DNA of 5,403 nucleotides from Anaerolineales bacterium (GTDB taxonomy: Bacteria > Chloroflexota > Anaerolineae > Anaerolineales > E44-bin32), in NCBI GenBank assembly GCA_023250385.1, contig JAHFAU010000119.1, forward strand, positions 1 through 5,403, in the 5' to 3' direction. Numbering within the stretch: the first letter of the stretch is position 1; each line of letters begins with the position of its first letter. The position numbers and the translations under genes are program-made. Below, one piece after another: positions 1-5,024 of this stretch. The notes under the pieces are model-generated. The model saw nothing but the letters and a program-made list of their open reading frames with translations. It ran no database searches and was not told where the DNA came from.

Positions 1-307
1 CGCGGCGCAAGACATGGCGGCTCACTGTCGGGTGCTCGTCGTGACGGAGGCGCCGCTGGGTGCCCGGGTATACACGCAGGGGCGGTCCGACTCGGTGCCA
101 GCCCCAGCCACTCAGGAAGTTGACCCTACCGGCGCGGGCGACATCTTCGCGGCCGTGTATTTCATTCATCTCCAGAAGTCGGGCGATCCCTGGCAGGCAG
201 CGGAAGTCGCTAATCAGATTGCAGCCAACTCGGTCACCCGGCGCGGGCTCGCCAGTGTGCCGACCGCACCCGAGGCGCGAGCCGCTCTCCACAGACTTGA
301 AGGCTGA
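1..307 (+). CDS. PfkB/ribokinase-family carbohydrate kinase, C-terminal fragment
   Basis: This is the 3' end of a gene that begins outside the window; the reading frame is open from base 2. The family phosphorylates sugars or nucleosides with ATP in the cytoplasm. The fragment carries the second PfkB signature, D-P-T-G-A-G-D-I-F, encoded at 122-148. Its last Asp (GAC at 140-142) is the catalytic base in this family, and the preceding Gly-Ala-Gly forms the anion hole. The stretch after it, with A-N-Q-I-A-A-N-S-V followed by R-G-L-A-S-V-P-T, is the usual C-terminal helix and loop next to the nucleotide site. The substrate cannot be told because the sugar-binding N-terminal lid is missing. The ATG at 14 is internal, not a start. 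The TGA stop at 305-307 shares its A with the parA start, which suggests translational coupling. Family assignment is secure; substrate is unknown. Confidence 0.9.
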   Translation, partial: AAQDMAAHCRVLVVTEAPLGARVYTQGRSDSVPAPATQEVDPTGAGDIFAAVYFIHLQKSGDPWQAAEVANQIAANSVTRRGLASVPTAPEARAALHRLEG

Positions 308-1110
308 TGCCGACCTACGCGCTGGTCAACCAGAAAGGTGGGGTAGGCAAGACCACCACCGCGGTGAGCCTCGGCTCCCAGCTGGCGCTGATCGGAGGGA
401 AAGTCTTGATCGTCGATGTCGATCCGCAGGCCAACGCCACCGCCTGCCTGGGGATCGAGCCCGAACAGGTCAGCCGCGGAACGTACGAGGCCCTGATTGA
501 TGGCGTCCCAGCCCAAGACTGCGTGCTGCACAGCCCAAAGCTGAAACTGACCCTACTGCCTTCCACACCTGCGTTGGCCGGAGCTCAGATCGAGCTGGTC
601 GAGCTGCCGGAGCGCGAATTCGCCTTGCGGCGGGCGCTTCAACCGCTGGCCGGCCGATTTGACCACGTGCTCATCGACTGCCCGCCCTCGCTGGGACTGC
701 TGACGCTGAACGGATTGATCGCCGCCCAGGATGGAGTCATCATCCCAGTCCAATGCGAGTATCTCGCCCTGGAGGGACTTTCGCAGTTGATGCGCACTCT
801 CGAGCGGGTGCGGAGCAGTCTTTTTCCGGAGTTAAGGGTTCGGGGGATGCTGCTCACGATGTACGATTCGCGGACCCGGCTATCCGACGAAGTCGCCGAA
901 GAGCTGCGCAAGCACTTCGGAGACCAGGTCTTCGACACGGTTATCCCGCGGAGCGTGCGGTTGGCAGAGGCTCCCTCCTACGGGCTGCCGATTGCCCTCT
1001 ACGCACCCAATTCTCCAGGGGGGGAAGCTTACCGCGCCCTGGCCGAGGAATTGTTGACCGCGGATCGCGGCCCGGTTCCGCTGGCAGTCGAATCGTCGCA
1101 TGGCGCGTAA
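307..1110 (+). CDS. parA: ParA/Soj family chromosome-partitioning ATPase
   Basis: This is a cytoplasmic, nucleoid-binding P-loop ATPase that drives origin segregation together with ParB. At 267 residues it is close to the usual chromosomal Soj length of about 250-270. The deviant Walker A motif K-G-G-V-G-K-T-T is at residues 10-17 with signature Lys10 and catalytic Lys15. The A' motif D-V-D-P-Q-A-N is at 37-43, and Walker B is around 119-128 with Asp124 in L-I-D-C-P-P-S. The C-terminal part has I-P-R-S-V-R-L-A-E-A-P-S-Y-G-L-P-I, characteristic of Soj and containing arginines of the DNA-binding surface. There is no N-terminal helix-turn-helix, so this is the small chromosomal type rather than the large P1-type plasmid ParA. 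The ATG overlaps the kinase stop by 1 nt, and the 3' end overlaps parB by 11 nt. GAAGG at 299-303 lies only 3 nt from the start, so coupling probably matters more than this site. Confidence 0.96.
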   Translation: MPTYALVNQKGGVGKTTTAVSLGSQLALIGGKVLIVDVDPQANATACLGIEPEQVSRGTYEALIDGVPAQDCVLHSPKLKLTLLPSTPALAGAQIELVELPEREFALRRALQPLAGRFDHVLIDCPPSLGLLTLNGLIAAQDGVIIPVQCEYLALEGLSQLMRTLERVRSSLFPELRVRGMLLTMYDSRTRLSDEVAEELRKHFGDQVFDTVIPRSVRLAEAPSYGLPIALYAPNSPGGEAYRALAEELLTADRGPVPLAVESSHGA

Positions 1111-1951
1111 GCGAGCTCTGGGCCGGGGTCTGGAAGCGCTGATCCCAGCTGGATCGGCTCAAGGCATTCTCGAAGTCCCGCTCGATCGCATCCGTCCCAA
1201 TCCACGCCAACCCCGCTCGCGTTTCCCCGAGCAGGAGTTGCGCGAACTTGCCGATTCCATTAAACGCCACGGCCTGCTGCAGCCGCTGCTGGTGGTGGCC
1301 ACCCCGGACGGCTACCAGCTGGTCGCCGGCGATCGGCGGCTGCAGGCATCCCGCTTAGCCGGACTGCGAGCCGTTCCGGCCCTGGTCCGCCAGGCGGGAG
1401 AGCAAGCCAGCTTGGAGCTGGCGCTGATCGAGAATCTACAGCGGGAGGACCTCAACCCACTGGAGGAGGCCGAGGGTTTCCGCCAGTTAGCCGAGGACTT
1501 TGGCCTCTCCCATGACCAAATCGCCGGCTTGATCGGGCGGAGCCGGAGCGACGTGACCAATACGCTGCGGCTGCTGAAACTCGCGGGCAGTGTTCGGGAA
1601 GCGCTGGCAGTCGGGCAAGTCAGCGCGGGCCACGCCCGGGCGCTGCTCGGATTGAGCACGGCCCAAGACCAGACGGCCGCCTTGCGGACCGTGCTCGCCA
1701 AGGGACTGAACGTGCGCCAGACCGAGGCCTTGATCCGCCAGCTCGGCGAAGAACCCCGTCGGCGGCGAGTACCCGCTGCTCAGGGTCCGGAGGCTGCCGC
1801 GCTGGAGGGCCGGTTGGAAGCGGAGCTGGGAACTAAAGTCAGAATCCGGGGCGGACGGCGCGGGGGTCGGGTCATCATTCACTACTATTCCGACGAGGAG
1901 CTCAACGCGATCGCCGATCGACTACTGAGCGAAGAGCGCACGCGCAAATGA
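1100..1951 (+). CDS. parB: ParB/Spo0J family chromosome-partitioning protein
   Basis: This is a parS-binding CTPase clamp that partners ParA. At 283 residues it matches Spo0J-type proteins. The N-terminus has the ParA-stimulating motif L-G-R-G-L-E-A-L-I at 7-15. N-P-R-Q-P-R at 34-39 opens the ParB/Srx domain. The CTP-binding box is V-A-G-D-R-R-L-Q-A at 75-83, where most ParBs have G-E-R-R. The second box, I-E-N-L-Q-R-E-D-L-N-P-L-E-E-A, is at 110-124. A helix-turn-helix spans about 136-161, followed by G-H-A-R-A-L-L-G-L at 177-185. Residues about 235-283 form the basic C-terminal dimerisation domain. No convincing parS sequence is visible in the window, so the sites must lie elsewhere. The ATG start sits inside the end of parA with no Shine-Dalgarno of its own, which suggests translational coupling. 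An Asp replaces the usual CTPase Glu at residue 78. Confidence 0.96.
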   Translation: MARKRALGRGLEALIPAGSAQGILEVPLDRIRPNPRQPRSRFPEQELRELADSIKRHGLLQPLLVVATPDGYQLVAGDRRLQASRLAGLRAVPALVRQAGEQASLELALIENLQREDLNPLEEAEGFRQLAEDFGLSHDQIAGLIGRSRSDVTNTLRLLKLAGSVREALAVGQVSAGHARALLGLSTAQDQTAALRTVLAKGLNVRQTEALIRQLGEEPRRRRVPAAQGPEAAALEGRLEAELGTKVRIRGGRRGGRVIIHYYSDEELNAIADRLLSEERTRK

Positions 1952-1973
1952 GCCGGAGGATCAGCCCAAGGGC

Positions 1974-1979
1974 GGAGGG
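1974..1979 (+). promoter_or_regulatory. Strong Shine-Dalgarno-like site not placed for fabG
   Basis: GGAGGG matches the anti-Shine-Dalgarno. It lies 4-5 nt upstream of an ATG at 1984, which is good spacing, but about 30 nt upstream of the fabG GTG at 2010, which is too far. It therefore seems to serve the short leader ORF rather than fabG directly, if it is used at all. It also overlaps the left arm of the inverted repeat and abuts the TATAAT hexamer. Confidence 0.4.
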
Positions 1980-1985
1980 TATAAT
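1980..1985 (+). promoter_or_regulatory. Putative -10 element (TATAAT) of a fabG promoter
   Basis: A perfect TATAAT lies in the only sizeable intergenic gap, 25 nt upstream of the fabG start codon, in otherwise GC-rich DNA. The expected transcription start would be near 1991-1993, giving a leader of under 20 nt. No good -35 hexamer is seen at 15-18 bp spacing (best candidate GGATCA at 1958-1963, two of six matches), and there is no TG extension. The call rests on the hexamer and its position only. It would separate fabG-asp23-nusB-tat from the parAB transcript. Confidence 0.5.
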
Positions 1986-2013
1986 GCGCTCCGCACTCGG
2001 GACCTTAACGTGA
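1984..2013 (+). CDS. Possible 9-codon leader ORF overlapping the fabG start
   Basis: ATG at 1984 opens a frame encoding M-R-S-A-L-G-T-L-T that ends in TGA at 2011-2013. It has a well-spaced GGAGGG upstream at 1974-1979. Its stop overlaps the fabG GTG (2010-2012) in a GTGA arrangement, the classic geometry for termination-reinitiation. fabG has no recognisable ribosome-binding site of its own, so ribosomes finishing this leader could reinitiate on it. The leader would exist only on RNA coming from upstream, because a transcript from the TATAAT at 1980 would start after the ATG. The peptide resembles nothing I know and has no run of a single amino acid that would suggest attenuation. It could be a coincidence. 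Confidence 0.3.
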   Translation: MRSALGTLT

Positions 2014-2756
2014 AGTTCGAAGGCAAGGTGGCCGTAGTTACCGGCGGGTCGCGCGGCATCGGCCGGGCGATCGCCGAGGAGCTTGGCCGCGGCGGAGCCA
2101 GCGTCGTGGTCAATTACCACTCGGGCGCCGACTCGGCCGCCGAGGTGGTTGACTCCATCACGCAGGCCGGGGGCCAGGCCGCTGCCCATCAGGCCGATGT
2201 CGGTGACCCGCAGCAAGCCCAGGGATTGACCCAGTTCGCCATCACGCACTTTGGCGACCTCCATATCTTGGTAAACAACGCCGGCATCATTCGCGACGGG
2301 CTGATCATGACGATGAAGGAGTCCGACTGGGACGATGTGCTGCGCACCAATCTCAAAGCGACCTTCAACTGTTCCAAGGCCGCGGTGCGCCACATGATCC
2401 GCAAGCGGTACGGCAGGATCATCAACATCACCTCCGTCGCGGGCCAAATGGGCAACCCCGGGCAGACCAACTATTCGGCCTCCAAGGCCGGTCAGATCGG
2501 GTTGACCCGGGCCCTGGCGAGGGAGGTCGGCTCGCGCAATGTCACCGTCAACGCGGTGGCCGCCGGCTATATTGAGACTGATATTTGGAAGGACACGCCG
2601 GAGGCGGCGCGTCTGGCGCTGCTTGGATTGATCCCGCTCGGACGGGCCGGCCAGCCGGCGGAGGTCGCCAAGGCGGTCGCTTTCCTTGCTTCCGACGACG
2701 CGGGCTACGTAACCGGCCATGTCCTGGCCATCGACGGCGGGATGGCGATGCGCTAG
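2010..2756 (+). CDS. fabG: 3-oxoacyl-[acyl-carrier-protein] reductase (FabG-type SDR)
   Basis: This classical short-chain dehydrogenase/reductase very likely performs the NADPH-dependent reduction of 3-oxoacyl-ACP in fatty-acid elongation, in the cytoplasm. It has 248 residues, the normal FabG size. The cofactor loop T-G-G-S-R-G-I-G is at 11-18, N-N-A-G at 89-92, and the catalytic tetrad is Asn114, Ser142, Tyr155 and Lys159 (Y-S-A-S-K). N-V-T-V-N-A-V-A-A-G-Y-I-E-T-D at 176-190 and the terminal G-H-V-L-A-I-D-G-G-M at 237-246 are typical of FabG. The GTG start places K-V-A-V-V-T-G exactly where the family begins. There is no Shine-Dalgarno in the 15 nt before it. The gene lies 3 nt before the Asp23 gene. 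Other SDR reductases, such as acetoacetyl-CoA reductase, share these motifs and cannot be excluded by sequence alone. Confidence 0.9.
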   Translation: MKFEGKVAVVTGGSRGIGRAIAEELGRGGASVVVNYHSGADSAAEVVDSITQAGGQAAAHQADVGDPQQAQGLTQFAITHFGDLHILVNNAGIIRDGLIMTMKESDWDDVLRTNLKATFNCSKAAVRHMIRKRYGRIINITSVAGQMGNPGQTNYSASKAGQIGLTRALAREVGSRNVTVNAVAAGYIETDIWKDTPEAARLALLGLIPLGRAGQPAEVAKAVAFLASDDAGYVTGHVLAIDGGMAMR

Positions 2757-2759
2757 GCC

Positions 2760-3131
2760 ATGGGCGACCCACCTGAGGAAGTTCGCCGCGCGCCAGGCCT
2801 GACGACCATCGCCCCCGGAGTCCTGGTCAGGATCGCTCAGCTCACCGCGATTTCGGTGCCTGGCGTCTCAGGCCTGGCTGCGGTCCCCGCCTCCGTCGAT
2901 CGCTTATTCCGACGCGGTACCGGCGAGGGGGTGCAGATCGAGGTTGAAGACGGTCGGGTATCGGCCGAGCTTTACCTCTCCTTGGATCACGGGGTCGATG
3001 CTCGAAAGGTCGGCCGCGAGGTGCAGCAGGCGGTCGCCCGAGCCATCGAACAGATGGTGGGGATGGAAGTTGGGCAGATCGATGTTCACATTGAAGAGAT
3101 CGACTTCGAGCCGGCCGGTGGTGAGAGTTGA
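2760..3131 (+). CDS. Asp23/Gls24 family envelope stress-type protein
   Basis: This small protein of 123 residues belongs to the Asp23/Gls24 (DUF322) family. The core motif T-T-I-A-P-G-V-L-V-R-I-A-Q at 15-27, then the V-P-G-V turn at 33-36, an acidic beta region and a helix with V-G-R-E-V-Q-Q-A-V-A-R-A-I are all typical. The end, with V-G-Q-I-D-V-H-I-E-E-I-D-F, is the usual closing strand. Staphylococcal Asp23 is a membrane-tethered envelope protein; the role of single-copy homologues next to nusB is not established. This family-nusB pairing recurs in Firmicutes and Chloroflexota, which supports the call. The ATG is 3 nt after the fabG stop, and the stop overlaps the nusB TTG by 4 nt. No transmembrane segment or signal peptide is present. 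Confidence 0.87.
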   Translation: MGDPPEEVRRAPGLTTIAPGVLVRIAQLTAISVPGVSGLAAVPASVDRLFRRGTGEGVQIEVEDGRVSAELYLSLDHGVDARKVGREVQQAVARAIEQMVGMEVGQIDVHIEEIDFEPAGGES

Positions 3132-3553
3132 AGCACGAACGCCGCCGGCTTCGGGCATTGGCCCTCCAGGCTCTCTATGAGGTGGATAGCGTCGGCCATG
3201 CACCGGAAGAAGTCTTGGAGCGCTACGAGGAAAACCTGACCCCGGAGGGGAAGAGTTTCCTGCGCCAGGTTGTGACCGGCACCCTCGAGTCGGCGGCCGA
3301 GATCGACGCGCTGGTTGCCGCCAATGCCCCCGAATGGCCGGTCGCCGAGCTGGCATTGATCGATCGCAATATCCTGCGCCTTGCACTGTGGGAGCTGCTC
3401 TACTGGGGCGAAACGCCGCTCAAGGTGGCGATCAACGAAGCGGTTGAGCTTGCGAAGACCTATGGCTCGGACAGCGCGCCCCGCTTCGTGAACGGGGTGC
3501 TCGGCACCCTCGCCAACCAGAGGCCATCCAAGAATCCATCTCCGGTTGAGTAG
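3128..3553 (+). CDS. nusB: Transcription antitermination factor NusB
   Basis: NusB binds boxA RNA with NusE (ribosomal protein S10) and supports processive transcription of rRNA operons. The 141-residue protein is all-helical in prediction and of family length. It begins R-R-L-R-A-L-A-L-Q-A-L-Y-E-V-D (6-20). It has W-P-V-A-E-L-A-L-I-D-R-N-I-L-R-L-A in the middle and the hallmark I-N-E-A-V-E-L-A-K-T-Y-G-S-D-S-A-P-R-F-V-N-G-V-L-G near the C-terminus. The start is TTG at 3128: an in-frame TGA at 3122-3124 rules out anything upstream except this codon, and the next candidate (a TTG at residue 11) would cut the first helix. The start overlaps the preceding stop as TTGA, and GGTG at 3117-3120 gives a weak Shine-Dalgarno 7 nt away. 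Confidence 0.95.
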   Translation: MKHERRRLRALALQALYEVDSVGHAPEEVLERYEENLTPEGKSFLRQVVTGTLESAAEIDALVAANAPEWPVAELALIDRNILRLALWELLYWGETPLKVAINEAVELAKTYGSDSAPRFVNGVLGTLANQRPSKNPSPVE

Positions 3554-3561
3554 GCCTGCCC

Positions 3562-4137
3562 ATGGAAATCCTCGGCATAGGCCCCCTGGAAGCGATATTC
3601 ATCGTGCTGCTCGCCTTGATCGCGATCGGTCCCCGGGACCTTGGGACTACCGCCCGCTCGCTGGGCCGCGCCTTGAATCGGCTGTACCGCTCCGAGGCCT
3701 GGCTCAGCCTCACCCAGGCCTCCCGGAATCTGCGCGGACTCCCGAACCGCCTCGCCCGTGAGGCGGCCCTCGAGGAACTGAACCAGGTCCGTCGAGAACT
3801 GAAAGACGGAACTCCGCCCCCGAACCTCCCCGGCCGTTTGTCGCAGCCTTCCGCACCTGCCGGCGGCGCGTCGCTACTGCCTTCGCCGAGTGTGGCCGAC
3901 CCTCGGCAGGTCGGATCCGAGCGTTCCGATGTCCCGGCACCGGAGCCGGCGGCTGCCAATGCGGGTGCGAAGGCCGTGCGAAAAGTTCGCCTGACGAAAC
4001 GAGCCTCCGGCGCAGTCGGCCCGCGGCCGGTCACCCGCAGTCCGAAACGATCTTCCCGTGCAGGTGCTGGACGCCGGGTACCCCCTGCTAAGAAACGACC
4101 ACCCGGTACGTCCCGCCGCCGCGGGCGCCCGAGCTAA
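3562..4137 (+). CDS. Sec-independent translocase TatA/TatB-like subunit
   Basis: This is a single-helix component of the twin-arginine translocation system, which exports folded proteins. The N-terminal helix at 8-23 (P-L-E-A-I-F-I-V-L-L-A-L-I-A-I-G) is followed by the G-P hinge at 23-24 and an amphipathic helix from about 26 to 42. Glu10 and the G-P hinge resemble TatB more than TatA, but the two cannot be separated reliably here. Residues 53-72, with S-R-N-L-R-G-L-P-N-R-L-A-R-E-A, look like a conserved block known to me from Chloroflexota-type homologues. The remaining 110 or so residues are Pro/Ala-rich and low complexity. The last 57 (135-191) contain 20 Lys/Arg and no acidic residue, which is unusual. 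tatC follows after 3 nt, confirming the role. No second TatA-type gene is present in the window. Confidence 0.87.
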   Translation: MEILGIGPLEAIFIVLLALIAIGPRDLGTTARSLGRALNRLYRSEAWLSLTQASRNLRGLPNRLAREAALEELNQVRRELKDGTPPPNLPGRLSQPSAPAGGASLLPSPSVADPRQVGSERSDVPAPEPAAANAGAKAVRKVRLTKRASGAVGPRPVTRSPKRSSRAGAGRRVPPAKKRPPGTSRRRGRPS

Positions 4138-4140
4138 CCG

Positions 4141-5001
4141 ATGGCTGGGTTTGGCCGCCGGCTCAAGCGGGTGCTGACCGCGCCGTTCCGCCTGCTCACT
4201 TGGCCAATCCGCGCCGTCCGCAATTTTCTGAACTACGAGCCCGAAGACTCGCCGACCGCCGATGTGTTCAGCCGCGCCTTCGAGCAGCCTTCGGTATTGA
4301 TCGACCACCTGGACGCACTGCGCCGGCATTTGCTGCGGGCCCTGATTGTCCTCGCGGTAACCACGGCGGTCAGTTTCGCCGTGGCCCCTCAGATCATCGA
4401 TTGGATGTCCAAGCCGATCGGCGGCAGAGCGGCGCTGCGGGCGATTGAAGTCACCGAATCGATCGGCGCCTTCATGCGGGTTTCCCTGCTCAGCGGATTC
4501 ACGCTGGCCTTCCCGTACCTCTGCCTGGAGTTGTTCGCCTTTGTGAATCCGGGGCTGAAGAAAAACGAGCGGCGGCTAGTGATCTTTGCGGTGCCGCTGG
4601 CCGCCCTGTTGTTTCTGGGGGGGCTGGCATTTACCTATTACGTGGTGCTGCCGACCGCGCTGCCATTCCTACTCAATTTCATGAGCATCCCCACCACCCC
4701 CCGCCCGCTGAATTACATCCGCTTCGTGACCAACCTCATGCTGTGGATCGGGATCGCGTTCGAGTTTCCCCTGGTGATCTACGTGCTGGCCGGGCTGGGA
4801 TACGTGCGGGCCAGTTCGCTGCTGCGCTCCTGGCGTTTCGCGATCGTCGGGATCGCGGTGCTGGCGGCCGCCGCCACCCCGACCGTCGACCCGGTGAACA
4901 TGGCTTTGGTCATGGCGCCGATGATTGGCCTCTACTTCGTCAGCATCGTGCTGGCCGCGATTGCCCAAGCCGGCCGGGGACGGCGATCTCAGCGGCCGTA
5001 G
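4141..5001 (+). CDS. tatC: Sec-independent protein translocase TatC
   Basis: TatC is the multi-spanning receptor for twin-arginine signal peptides. Six membrane segments can be read at roughly 65-83, 111-133, 147-170, 196-216, 231-246 and 253-276. The family loop N-P-G-L-K-K-N-E-R-R-L at 136-146 contains Glu143, equivalent to E. coli Glu103. F-E-F-P at 207-210 and T-P-T-V-D-P at 246-251 are also conserved. The cytoplasmic motif before TM1 reads H-L-D-A-L-R-R (56-62), so Ala59 replaces the signal-binding Glu (E. coli Glu15), with Asp58 beside it. At 286 residues the protein is longer than the usual 240-260 because of about 50 extra N-terminal residues, basic and amphipathic (W21, F16, F29, several Arg), before the TM1 motif. 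The ATG is 3 nt after the preceding stop and is the only sensible start. The last 13 bases overlap the convergent PEBP gene. Confidence 0.95.
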   Translation: MAGFGRRLKRVLTAPFRLLTWPIRAVRNFLNYEPEDSPTADVFSRAFEQPSVLIDHLDALRRHLLRALIVLAVTTAVSFAVAPQIIDWMSKPIGGRAALRAIEVTESIGAFMRVSLLSGFTLAFPYLCLELFAFVNPGLKKNERRLVIFAVPLAALLFLGGLAFTYYVVLPTALPFLLNFMSIPTTPRPLNYIRFVTNLMLWIGIAFEFPLVIYVLAGLGYVRASSLLRSWRFAIVGIAVLAAAATPTVDPVNMALVMAPMIGLYFVSIVLAAIAQAGRGRRSQRP

Positions 5002-5024
5002 GTCCCCATCAGCTCGGCCTGGGC
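4963..5024. repeat. Nested imperfect inverted repeat over the convergent tatC/PEBP ends
   Basis: The outer arms are 4963-4972 (GCCCAAGCCG) and 5015-5024 (CGGCCTGGGC). They pair with one A-C mismatch on the plus RNA, and fully with one G-U on the minus RNA. Middle arms GGGGAC (4976-4981) and GTCCCC (5002-5007) pair perfectly, and GGC (4982-4984) can pair with GCC (4995-4997). The centre lies near 4990-4994, within the tail-to-tail overlap. There is no U-tract on either strand, so it is not a standard intrinsic terminator. It may be a coding-embedded structure at the end of both transcripts, or chance in GC-rich DNA. Confidence 0.35.

Larger units (their letters stand above)
1972..1994. repeat. 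Inverted repeat centred on the TATAAT hexamer (possible operator)
   Basis: GCGGAG at 1972-1977 and CTCCGC at 1989-1994 are perfect 6-bp inverted arms separated by 11 bp. The midpoint (1983) falls in the TATAAT at 1980-1985. A dimeric regulator bound here would block RNA polymerase, and a read-through transcript could form a short hairpin hiding the GGAGGG site. Short GC-rich palindromes arise by chance in DNA like this, so function is only a suggestion. Confidence 0.3.

Noticed and set aside
658..676. CACGTG core inside parA as a parS candidate
   Set aside because: Only the central hexamer matches; the flanks do not fit TGTTNC...GNAACA.
1902..2720. A 272-codon open frame on the minus strand opposite fabG
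   Set aside because: The protein resembles nothing, and the plus strand holds an intact FabG with all catalytic residues. Long antisense frames are expected in GC-rich coding DNA.
3359..3368. Scattered CGATCG palindromes (for example near 1183, 1915, 2897 and 3361) as a repeat family
   Set aside because: They are few, unevenly spaced and inside codons; nothing suggests enrichment beyond base composition.
3432..4034. A 200-codon minus-strand frame opposite nusB and the tatA/B-like gene
   Set aside because: Its Arg/Ser/Ala-rich low-complexity composition is what the reverse complement of the GC-rich plus-strand gene would give, and it shows no family motif.
4153..4170. Twin arginine in the TatC N-terminus (residues 6-7) as a Tat signal peptide
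   Set aside because: No S-R-R-x-F-L-K context and no hydrophobic core or cleavage site follow; the region is basic and amphipathic.
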